The position numbers and the translations under genes were made by a program. From Euryarchaeota archaeon UBA242 (GTDB lineage Archaea; Thermoplasmatota; Poseidoniia; Poseidoniales; Poseidoniaceae), in the NCBI GenBank assembly GCA_002499015.1, contig DAJY01000036.1:1-6316 (forward strand): DNA of 6,316 nucleotides. The letters run 5' to 3'. Of the stretch, positions 1-5,393 are shown piece by piece (the first letter of the stretch is position 1; the number at the start of each line of letters is the position of its first letter). The notes under the pieces are model-generated. The model had not been told where the DNA came from, ran no database searches, and worked only from the letters and a program-made list of their open reading frames with translations.

Positions 1-622
1 CAAAAGCATCTGCACCATTTTGTACACCCCATCCAGAATCTGGGTCTGACCATCCATCCCCATCTGTATCAGTGCATCCATTGCGGTCATTGGTTGAAGC
101 GCCGACCAAATCAATACAATCATCATCATTATCGATAAATCCATCCTCATCGGTATCTCTATTTGCTTTGTCAATAGATGGATTCAATGTATAATCTACT
201 CCATCATTACACCAACTATCTTTACCTTTAATTTTGACATAAACCATTCCTGCTGCTGGCATAGTTGTGGTAAGGGAAGCCGATGAGCCAGTATCGCTCA
301 TCGCTTGACTAACGACTTGTGCCCCAGAAGAATCATGCAAGGAAAAATCGGCTTCCCAACCATCACCTGGACACCACCATGCACCATTATTCATTGAACC
401 AGTAAATCCAATTTGGACGATATCTCCTTTGAAGGCATTAAACTTCCACCAATCGATTTCATCACTAGGTGAACAGCCATCCGCATTACAAACATAGCCA
501 TTTGTTGAAACTCCATCTGATAGGGGCGAAGCGGCCTGTAATGTGTCATCTGCAGTTGCCACTGGGAAAATACTGAGTAACATCGCGGCCAAGCCGAGAG
601 CCATTACTCGTCTTGCCAGCAT
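1..622 (-). CDS. Exported PPC-domain / thrombospondin type 3 repeat protein (3' part beyond window)
   Basis: This open frame gives 207 residues without a stop and continues past the left edge, so only the N-terminal part is seen. Residues 1-24 look like a Sec signal peptide: positively charged MLARR start, hydrophobic core, and an ATA-DD end that suits signal peptidase cleavage after Ala24. Residues about 27-150 resemble a pre-peptidase C-terminal (PPC) beta-sandwich: DWWKF near 57-61, a GDIVQIGF strand near 66-73, DFSLHDSSG near 92-100, PAAGMVYVKIKG near 122-133 and DYTL at 143-146. From about 156 come calcium-binding TSP3-type repeats (DTDEDGFIDNDDDC, then DTDGDGWSDPD), ending in NGADAF at the edge. 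Six cysteines fit an exported, disulfide-bonded protein. The start at 622 was chosen because it supplies the charged n-region and lies next to GGAGGGG; Met7 (604) is the alternative. Such proteins are often very long and surface-bound in marine Poseidoniales. Substrate or partner unknown. Confidence 0.88.
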   Translation of the reverse strand, partial: MLARRVMALGLAAMLLSIFPVATADDTLQAASPLSDGVSTNGYVCNADGCSPSDEIDWWKFNAFKGDIVQIGFTGSMNNGAWWCPGDGWEADFSLHDSSGAQVVSQAMSDTGSSASLTTTMPAAGMVYVKIKGKDSWCNDGVDYTLNPSIDKANRDTDEDGFIDNDDDCIDLVGASTNDRNGCTDTDGDGWSDPDSGWGVQNGADAF

Positions 623-641
623 GCCCCTCCATAGGAGGGGC
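623..641 (-). promoter_or_regulatory. Perfect 8-bp GC-rich hairpin that contains the ribosome binding site of the PPC/TSP3 gene
   Basis: Read on the minus strand, GCCCCTCC and GGAGGGGC are perfect inverted repeats separated by only TAT. The right arm carries the Shine-Dalgarno sequence GGAGG and ends directly at the ATG at 622-620, so in RNA the stem would hide the ribosome binding site. On DNA the same sequence is a palindrome that a repressor could bind. Which role applies cannot be told from the sequence alone. SD-to-ATG spacing is short (3 nt after GGAGG), which is itself unusual. Confidence 0.6.
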
Positions 642-670
642 TACCTATCAATTACCCCCTCGCTCAGCAG

Positions 671-687
671 AAAAAAGAAATAAAGAA
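671..687 (-). terminator. T-rich tract after the peroxiredoxin gene (archaeal-type terminator, or TATA-like element for the next gene)
   Basis: The minus strand reads TTCTTTATTTCTTTTTT beginning eight bases after the peroxiredoxin TGA. Archaeal RNA polymerase commonly terminates at such U-rich tracts without a hairpin. The inner CTTTATTT could instead act as a weak TATA element about 55-65 nt before the PPC/TSP3 start, which would put the whole GC-rich hairpin in that gene's 5' leader. The two readings are not exclusive. Confidence 0.4.
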
Positions 688-695
688 CAACCTTC

Positions 696-1175
696 TCATA
701 ACTGATAATTATTTGAATTTGTTTTTAGAAATGATAGAGCCTTAGCAACATGTGTTTTTACCGCGAATTGTGAATCAAAAATATAACGGATAACGCCCAT
801 TTCATCGATGATAAATGTTACTCTTTTTGGAATCCTTCCAAGCGTTTTTCCTAAGTCCATGTTGCGGCGCAATGTTGATTTTTTGTCAATTAGTAAGGAG
901 TAAGGTAAATTAGAATTACATTGGAACTCTTTATGAGATTGTTGAGTCCCAGATGAGATTCCAATTACTTGGCAATTAAATGCAAGAAAGGCACCATAAT
1001 ATTTCGCAAAGGTCCTCGCTTGAATAGTGCAGCCTGGTGTTTCATCTTTCGGATAGAAAAAGATTACACTCCATTTTCCAATAAGAGAAGTGCTGGAAAC
1101 CTGTTCACCATCTTCATCAAACATTTTGAATTCCGGAAATTGCTGGTTAAGCCAGCGTTTTTCGATTCTGTTCAA
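696..1175 (-). CDS. bcp: Thiol peroxidase, BCP/PrxQ-family peroxiredoxin
   Basis: A 159-residue protein of normal PrxQ length with a thioredoxin fold; it would reduce hydrogen and organic peroxides in the cytoplasm using a thioredoxin-like donor. The active-site motif PxxxTxxC is seen as PKDETPGC at 42-49, so Cys49 is the peroxidatic cysteine and Thr46 its partner; Arg118 in RIPKRVTFIID matches the conserved active-site arginine. SHKEF...LPYSLLID (80-97) is also typical. The usual alpha-2 resolving cysteine five residues after the peroxidatic one is absent (Arg54); Cys86 is the better candidate, with Cys68 as another option. The start is TTG: it has GAGGT with six bases of spacing, and the first internal Met (residue 18) would cut into the fold. 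Nine bases separate it from the upstream propeller gene, whose TGA overlaps this SD, suggesting co-transcription and translational coupling. Confidence 0.93.
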   Translation of the reverse strand: MNRIEKRWLNQQFPEFKMFDEDGEQVSSTSLIGKWSVIFFYPKDETPGCTIQARTFAKYYGAFLAFNCQVIGISSGTQQSHKEFQCNSNLPYSLLIDKKSTLRRNMDLGKTLGRIPKRVTFIIDEMGVIRYIFDSQFAVKTHVAKALSFLKTNSNNYQL

Positions 1176-1181
1176 GTTAAT

Positions 1182-1186
1182 ACCTC
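1182..1186 (-). promoter_or_regulatory. Shine-Dalgarno GAGGT that decides the TTG start of the peroxiredoxin gene
   Basis: The minus strand reads TGAGGT, six bases before TTG. The TGA is the stop codon of the upstream propeller gene (1185-1187), so stop codon and ribosome binding site share bases. This supports the TTG start and re-initiation or coupling between the two genes. Confidence 0.65.
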
Positions 1187-2933
1187 AGTACAAATCAGGC
1201 CTAACACTAGCAATAATATCGTAGGGGTTCAAAAATGGCATTTCGAGATTATCTGATTCGCTATCGGATATGATGCTATGACTAGCAGACATATCTCCGC
1301 GAATGAATTTAATGTATCGTTGCTCTTCATTTTCTTCAAACGGATGAAGTCCTACATTTTCTTGGTATGCAATACCCATCCAAGATCCATCTGGTGACAT
1401 TACAGTCTCAAAGAAATCGTGAAGTGCATGGGTATCGCCGCTACTTTCCTCATAGGCAGTAACAGTGTGAAGTGGAGTCGGGTCAACGATTCTGAAATCC
1501 CATACATCGCCTTCTTGGGGTTCTTTCAAAGCACCAGCATAGAGGAACCAATCTTTTCCAGCTACATAGCCATCTTCACTGTTATTTTGGTCAAAATCCA
1601 AGCCATAGAAAGCAAGACTTACCACTTGATCTTCGGTGATTGAAACGAAAGGATACATGTTAATTCCTCGGTCAAATGCTGTGGCGTTCCATGATGACCA
1701 ATTAGTTCCGTTATCATATGAAACCGCTACACGCATTTCCCAAGCACCAGTGTTGCCATTTGGACAATCTGCCCAAGTAACAACAACCATGCCGCCTTCG
1801 TTATTGTTGACAACGGGATAACCTTCTGGACAATTTCCTTCTCTTGGACCAACATCAAGTGGTGCTGCCCATGAACCATCGCTTGGACCTGGCCCTGTTC
1901 CTCGACCATAGTCATCGCTCACTCTAACATGTACTGTTCCTGAATCTGAATCTGCATCTTCTTGTGCAACGAATACATATGGGCCTGCTTTTTGACTAGA
2001 AATAGTTGACCAGCCCCCCGGCATTGAATAACACTGAGAGAATGAGTTACCTCCATTCTCTGAATGATAATACCAGTATCTTCCAGAATCAAGGGTACAT
2101 TCTGGAGGAGATGCCCCTGAGTTACCAAGATAGTGAATAATTCCATCCCCTTGAGCAGCAACCCAAGGTCGGTCATCAGCAGCCATTGTATTCATTCTAG
2201 CACAAGCACCCGATTCGTAGGTGTTGCCACCATCAGAGAAGATATGCCACCAGTTATCTTCCAAAGTAGTATCAAGATAGTAAACCATATCATTTGCATC
2301 AACTGCAATATCTCCTTCATCCCCTAAACATTGTGAAGCTCCTTCCGCACATGCACCTAGATTAGTTGGACATGATAACAACATATTTCCTGGTGTTGGT
2401 TCGAATTCAGAGCCATGACCCCATGTTTCACCGTTATCATTTGAAATCCAAAACCATGATGCCCAGTAATCCCAAGAGGTGCTATCTCCTTCGCTACATG
2501 CATACCATAATCCGGGGTCGCCTCCAAAAACAAGGGCTGTTGGCGTTCCTTCGCCGCCCCAACCTAAATCCTTGTGAGCAGTCACGAACAAATTGCCTTG
2601 ACTATCGATTGAAAGACTCGGTTCATATCCGACTCCGTAGCCTTCGTAACCTGCATCTTGACCGTTATCAGGGTCGATGCACTCCTCATGACGCGGCATA
2701 TATTCAGGCTCATTCCAAGTAAAGTAAACCTGTTCTCCTTGGAATTCGGATTCGTCATCAACATTCGTATTGTTTCCTGTCGTTAAAGCAGGTCCTAATA
2801 CTGCTGCGAGTAATAAAAATATGAATGAAATTGCAATCGTAGAACCCAATGCAATATTCAACTCATTGCTTGGACTTTCCGTTTCTGGATTGAGAGACCC
2901 CACCAGTACAGCATCAATGCCGTCTTCTGCCAT
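1185..2933 (-). CDS. Membrane-anchored extracellular Asp-box (BNR/sialidase-like) beta-propeller protein
   Basis: A 582-residue protein with a short N-terminal tail (1-25), one hydrophobic membrane segment (about 27-50) and a large acidic domain probably outside the cell. Four Asp-box (SxDxGxTW-like) hairpins are visible: SNDNGETW (164-171), SDGGNTYE (233-240), SENGGNSF (291-298) and SYDNGTNW (405-412). Recurring blade strands include PSLSIDSQGNLFVTA (105-119), GDIAVDANDMVYYLD (207-221), RPWVAAQGDGIIHYL (256-270), YPVVNNNEGGMVVVTWAD (372-389), YPFVSITEDQVVSLAF (427-442) and SPDGSWMGIAY (513-523), fitting a six- or seven-bladed propeller. Ten cysteines and sequons near 54, 408, 411, 416 and 450 fit an exported, possibly N-glycosylated protein. 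I do not see a full sialidase catalytic set, so binding, scaffolding or another glycan-directed activity is as likely as hydrolysis. ATG was chosen because an in-frame TAA lies four codons upstream. No close SD is visible; the GT2 gene ends 36 bases upstream, so it is probably in the same transcript. Confidence 0.88.
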   Translation of the reverse strand: MAEDGIDAVLVGSLNPETESPSNELNIALGSTIAISFIFLLLAAVLGPALTTGNNTNVDDESEFQGEQVYFTWNEPEYMPRHEECIDPDNGQDAGYEGYGVGYEPSLSIDSQGNLFVTAHKDLGWGGEGTPTALVFGGDPGLWYACSEGDSTSWDYWASWFWISNDNGETWGHGSEFEPTPGNMLLSCPTNLGACAEGASQCLGDEGDIAVDANDMVYYLDTTLEDNWWHIFSDGGNTYESGACARMNTMAADDRPWVAAQGDGIIHYLGNSGASPPECTLDSGRYWYYHSENGGNSFSQCYSMPGGWSTISSQKAGPYVFVAQEDADSDSGTVHVRVSDDYGRGTGPGPSDGSWAAPLDVGPREGNCPEGYPVVNNNEGGMVVVTWADCPNGNTGAWEMRVAVSYDNGTNWSSWNATAFDRGINMYPFVSITEDQVVSLAFYGLDFDQNNSEDGYVAGKDWFLYAGALKEPQEGDVWDFRIVDPTPLHTVTAYEESSGDTHALHDFFETVMSPDGSWMGIAYQENVGLHPFEENEEQRYIKFIRGDMSASHSIISDSESDNLEMPFLNPYDIIASVRPDLY

Positions 2934-2969
2934 GAATAGGGCTTACACCACTTACCTTTGATTCTATGC

Positions 2970-3746
2970 TTATGACGATTGCTCGGGTAAATCGCCCTTT
3001 GTTGAATCCGGATTAGAATCCCTTCCGCCCCATGGCGTTAATGTCCTGTTTATTCCTAAACGGCGAGCGAATAAAAATTTGAAATTCTTCCACCCATCTC
3101 CCCATGTATGAATTTCTGCTTCTCCGACTCTAGGCCGATATGGTACTGAAATCTCAATTGCTTTTTTCTTACCCAAATATTTACGGGCAAGAATTTTGAT
3201 CTCTTCTGAAAGTGGCATACCATCATTGGTTGGCCTCATTCTGTCATCATTGAAAATAGACTTGCGGAATACCCACATTCCAGTTTGTGAATCCTTTAGA
3301 CCATAGCCGAATAACATACGGGCAGTGAAAGATAATCCCCAATTACCAAAGCCATGTAATCCTGACATTGAACCATCTTCTGCTAGGCTCAAACGATCAC
3401 ATGAGATGAAATCCAATTCATCATCAAGTAATCTCTTTACCAATTGTGGTATAACTTCTGCTGGATAAGTACAATCTGCATCCATTGTTACAATGATTTC
3501 GTTAGAAGCTATATCAAAACCAGTTCTATATGCTCGACCATATCCCTTTCTGTCTTCCAAATGGACTCTAATACCTTTTTCTAGGCCAATTTCTCTAGTT
3601 CTATCAGTTGAATTACCATCAACTATCATTATTTCTAAATCTTTACACCAACCCCTTGGGATTGCGTCAACTGTTGGACCCAGTGCCTCTTCTTCATTGC
3701 GGGTAGGAAGAATAACAGTTACTGTTACTGGAAGAACTTCGCTCAT
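2970..3746 (-). CDS. Family 2 glycosyltransferase, polyprenyl-phosphate mannose/glucose synthase-like
   Basis: A 258-residue GT-A enzyme expected to move a sugar from a nucleotide donor (GDP-mannose or UDP-glucose class) to a polyprenyl phosphate or another acceptor on the cytoplasmic membrane face. Visible motifs: VILPTRNEEEALG (11-23) at the nucleotide-binding start, IVDGNSTDRT (41-50), the metal-binding DAD in MDADCTYP (89-91), and DSQTGMWVFRK (152-162), typical of DPM1-like enzymes. There is no C-terminal membrane pair, so it is a short soluble or peripheral form. The open frame extends to an ATG at 3944, but that extension has no family similarity, lies over the divergent GT4 coding start and spans the promoter region; the ATG at 3746 puts the first beta strand where the family has it. 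A weak AGGA lies just before it. It appears to lead the operon with the propeller gene. The acceptor is unknown. Confidence 0.9.
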   Translation of the reverse strand: MSEVLPVTVTVILPTRNEEEALGPTVDAIPRGWCKDLEIMIVDGNSTDRTREIGLEKGIRVHLEDRKGYGRAYRTGFDIASNEIIVTMDADCTYPAEVIPQLVKRLLDDELDFISCDRLSLAEDGSMSGLHGFGNWGLSFTARMLFGYGLKDSQTGMWVFRKSIFNDDRMRPTNDGMPLSEEIKILARKYLGKKKAIEISVPYRPRVGEAEIHTWGDGWKNFKFLFARRLGINRTLTPWGGRDSNPDSTKGDLPEQSS

Positions 3747-3853
3747 ATCCTGCCCACAAGAGTAACCCCCTTGAAGGCATTGGAGAGATAATATGCTAGA
3801 TATGCAATTTTGGATAGGTGATATTGAAACGCTAAACAATTGTGGAAGGGTTG
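3747..3853. promoter_or_regulatory. Divergent control region between the GT2 and GT4 genes
   Basis: The 107 bases between the preferred starts of the two divergent glycosyltransferases must hold both promoters. An AT-rich core lies at about 3786-3812. On the minus strand GCATATTATC (3795-3786) sits 40-49 bases before the GT2 ATG and could be its TATA element with a short leader. The core also contains a direct repeat, ATATGC-TAG-ATATGC (3791-3805), that could be an operator. No clear TATA element is seen for the plus strand; the region 3800-3830 is AT-rich enough to hold one. Confidence 0.45.
3844..3850 (+). promoter_or_regulatory. Shine-Dalgarno GGAAGGG selecting the ATG at 3854 for the GT4 gene
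   Basis: GGAAGGG ends three bases before ATG 3854 (GGAAGG leaves four). A GTG in the same frame at 3842 would add four residues (MEGL) but overlaps this purine-rich site and has none of its own. The protein then begins MHIAMISGEYPP, where the family normally begins. Confidence 0.55.
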
Positions 3854-5113
3854 ATGCACATAGCGATGATATCTGGTGAATACCCTCCCAGATGGGGCGG
3901 TATTGGCTCTGTGGTATTCCATCTAGCTGGACATTTAGCATCATTAGGACATCAAATTACAATTATTACAAGAACACATAGCGGTATTGCACCCGCTCAG
4001 CAAGGAGTTGCAATAATTGAAGTGCCTTGGTTAAAGTTACCAATGGCATTTACTCGTTCTTATGGAAAGCATGCATTGAAAGCATTAACTCGTTTGAACA
4101 AAATTGAAAAGGTCGATATTGTACACACATTGCTGCCACTTGTTTCTTGGACAAGAAAGGAATATAGGTTTGTTAAAGATAATATTGCACCAGTCGTTTC
4201 TGCATTAAATGGTTCATGGTTCGGTGAAAAAGAAGGAATGAAACTTGCTGCAAAGCATCGCGAGGCGGCGACTTGGAAGAATCCAAACGACTTGGCAATA
4301 CTGATAACTGGTTCTTGGTATGCCAGATATGAAAAAGCAGGAATTGTTGAATCATCTGTATCTGTTGCAATAAGTAATTCGACTAAACAAGAATTCAAAC
4401 GCTGGTATAGTCCTCAAGATAATTGGCGTTGTGAAACAATTCTTTACGGTGTTGACCACCTTGTGTTTAGGCCATTGAACCATGATGATGAAGATGAACA
4501 ATTAGCCCATGAAAAATTACGTCAAGAATACGATGCAGCCGACGAAGATTCTCTGTCCGGAAGACCGAGTAAGAACACTCCACTATTATTGGCAGTAGGT
4601 CGCCTAGTTGCCCGAAAAGGGCACCTTACATTATTGCGTTCAATGCCAGAAATACTTGCAAAGCATCCAGGTGCGAGGCTGTGTATTATTGGAAGAGGGC
4701 ATATGAGGAAAACACTGCTTAAGCAAGCGAAAAAACTAGGTGTTGGTCATGCTGTTTTCATCAAAGGTGGAATGTCATTTGAAAATCTTGCACAACATTT
4801 CAGAAGTGCTGATTTAGTTGTTTATCCAAGTTATTATGAAGGTCAGGGATTGATTCCTCTTGAATCATTAGCCAGTGGAACACCTGTTGTAACCGTTAAC
4901 CAAGCACCATTAACTGAGATGATTGATGAGACTGTAGGAAGTTTATTTGAATGTGGTAATCCAAGTGATTTGGCAATGGCTGTTAATGCTGCCTTAGATG
5001 ACCCTGAAGGCCGAGTTAAACAAGCAGAACTTGGAAGAGAGAGGGTTTTATCCAAATATACATATGACCATAATGCAGCCGATTATGAGGCAATTTATCG
5101 CTCACTATTGTGA
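3854..5113 (+). CDS. Family 4 (GT-B) retaining glycosyltransferase
   Basis: A 419-residue enzyme of usual GT4 length, with two Rossmann-like domains. The N-terminal acceptor domain opens with MHIAMISGEYPPRWGGIGS; the glycine-rich GGIG lies at 15-18. The C-terminal donor domain begins near 243 with LLLAVGRLVARKGH, whose Arg249 and Lys255 fit the family's donor-phosphate contacts, followed by LCIIGRG and YPSYYEGQGLIPLESLASGTPVV. The E-x7-E signature is present as Glu329 and Glu337, indicating a retaining mechanism with a nucleotide-sugar donor. No membrane segment or signal peptide is seen, so it probably works at the cytoplasmic side in making glycolipid, polysaccharide or an N-glycan. An unusually acidic stretch (about 209-232, rich in D and E) sits at the linker between the domains. 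The start choice rests on the SD at 3844. It is divergent from the GT2 gene and is followed by a strong hairpin. Donor and acceptor cannot be assigned. Confidence 0.93.
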   Translation: MHIAMISGEYPPRWGGIGSVVFHLAGHLASLGHQITIITRTHSGIAPAQQGVAIIEVPWLKLPMAFTRSYGKHALKALTRLNKIEKVDIVHTLLPLVSWTRKEYRFVKDNIAPVVSALNGSWFGEKEGMKLAAKHREAATWKNPNDLAILITGSWYARYEKAGIVESSVSVAISNSTKQEFKRWYSPQDNWRCETILYGVDHLVFRPLNHDDEDEQLAHEKLRQEYDAADEDSLSGRPSKNTPLLLAVGRLVARKGHLTLLRSMPEILAKHPGARLCIIGRGHMRKTLLKQAKKLGVGHAVFIKGGMSFENLAQHFRSADLVVYPSYYEGQGLIPLESLASGTPVVTVNQAPLTEMIDETVGSLFECGNPSDLAMAVNAALDDPEGRVKQAELGRERVLSKYTYDHNAADYEAIYRSLL

Positions 5114-5121
5114 GTTTAAAA

Positions 5122-5137
5122 TTTCGGTGCGAGCACT
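5122..5137 (+). repeat. Intergenic motif, copy A (TTTCGGTGCGAGCACT)
   Basis: One of three direct copies of a motif with consensus TTYCGGTRCGAGCAYT. It differs from copy B at two positions (G for A and C for T). It forms the left arm of the hairpin after the GT4 gene. Confidence 0.65.
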
Positions 5138-5158
5138 AAGCAATCTATTGCTGACCTT

Positions 5159-5172
5159 CGTGCTCATACCGA
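5159..5172 (-). repeat. Intergenic motif, inverted copy D (TCGGTATGAGCACG on the minus strand)
   Basis: Read on the minus strand this matches the motif core with T for C inside the GGTRCGAGC core. It lies opposite copy A and makes the right arm of the hairpin. It could be an independent copy or simply co-evolved as a stem partner. Confidence 0.5.
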
Positions 5173-5222
5173 CCTTAGAATTTCATTTTGATTGTTAATG
5201 ATATATTCATTCCAATTCTAAC

Positions 5223-5239
5223 GTTTCGGTACGAGCATT
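5223..5239 (+). repeat. Intergenic motif, copy B (GTTTCGGTACGAGCATT)
   Basis: Direct copy 102 bases downstream of copy A. It shares thirteen consecutive bases, CGGTACGAGCATT, with copy C at the right edge. Unlike copy A it has no convincing inverted partner nearby, so the motif does not depend on the hairpin. Confidence 0.65.
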
Positions 5240-5393
5240 CTTCTATAGATTTATGTTCACTGTTAGACTCAGATCTACATGCAGTCAAATGAGCTTACAA
5301 CCAATGAGGTGAGACAAAACAATGACGAGGATTTAGAGAACCGTCTTCTTTTCTTCACCTTCCACAATACAAGGCCCCCTCCATTCAACTCTC

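Larger units (their letters stand above)
5115..5197 (+). terminator. Two-tier hairpin followed by a T-rich tract after the GT4 gene
   Basis: Starting about ten bases after the GT4 stop, TCGGTGCGAGCAC (5124-5136) pairs with GTGCTCATACCGA (5160-5172) along 13 positions with one G-T wobble and one C-A mismatch. Inside it, AGCAA (5139-5143) and TTGCT (5148-5152) form a second stem with a four-base loop. AAATT (5119-5123) and AATTT (5179-5183) can extend the outer stem across a bulge. The T-rich run TTTCATTTTGATTGTT follows (5181-5196). Position and shape suit a transcription terminator or RNA 3'-end structure. Its two arms are copies of the repeat found elsewhere in the window. Confidence 0.6.
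5114..5393. other. Convergent intergenic region between the GT4 and dioxygenase genes
   Basis: These 280 bases separate two genes that end towards each other. The first half holds the GT4 terminator hairpin and motif copies A, D and B. The second half holds a TATA-like TATAGATTTA (5244-5253), a pyrimidine-rich stretch around 5343-5362 and a G-rich minus-strand ATGGAGGGGGC (5384-5374) just after the dioxygenase stop. No convincing terminator is seen for the dioxygenase gene. A 49-codon plus-strand frame at 5279-5428 is possible but unsupported. No tRNA-like fold was found. Confidence 0.6.

Noticed and set aside
969..1256. 95-codon plus-strand frame across the peroxiredoxin gene
   Set aside because: It is antisense to the confident peroxiredoxin coding sequence and the propeller gene's end, with no protein-like features.
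2366..2722. 118-codon plus-strand frame inside the propeller gene
   Set aside because: It is entirely antisense to a well-supported 582-residue gene and its composition is that of a shadow frame.
2978..2996. CGATT...AATCG inverted repeat at the end of the GT2 gene as a terminator
   Set aside because: The stem is only five base pairs with a nine-base loop inside coding sequence, has no T-rich tract after it on the minus strand, and the downstream gene appears co-transcribed.
3842..3853. GTG start at 3842 for the GT4 gene
   Set aside because: It overlaps the purine-rich GGAAGGG that serves the ATG at 3854 and adds residues not expected in the family. It cannot be fully excluded.
3747..3944. 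N-terminal extension of the GT2 gene up to the ATG at 3944 (66 extra residues)
   Set aside because: The extension has no glycosyltransferase features, lies antisense over the first 91 bases of the GT4 coding sequence and covers the divergent promoter; the family-typical N-terminus starts at the ATG at 3746.
4060..4398. 112-codon minus-strand frame inside the GT4 gene
   Set aside because: It is antisense to the GT4 coding sequence, which has clear family motifs; no SD or promoter is visible for it.
5307..5360. AGGTGA / TCACCT inverted repeat as a terminator for the dioxygenase gene
   Set aside because: It is a six-base stem with a loop of more than 40 bases and would arise by chance; no strong T tract follows on the minus strand.
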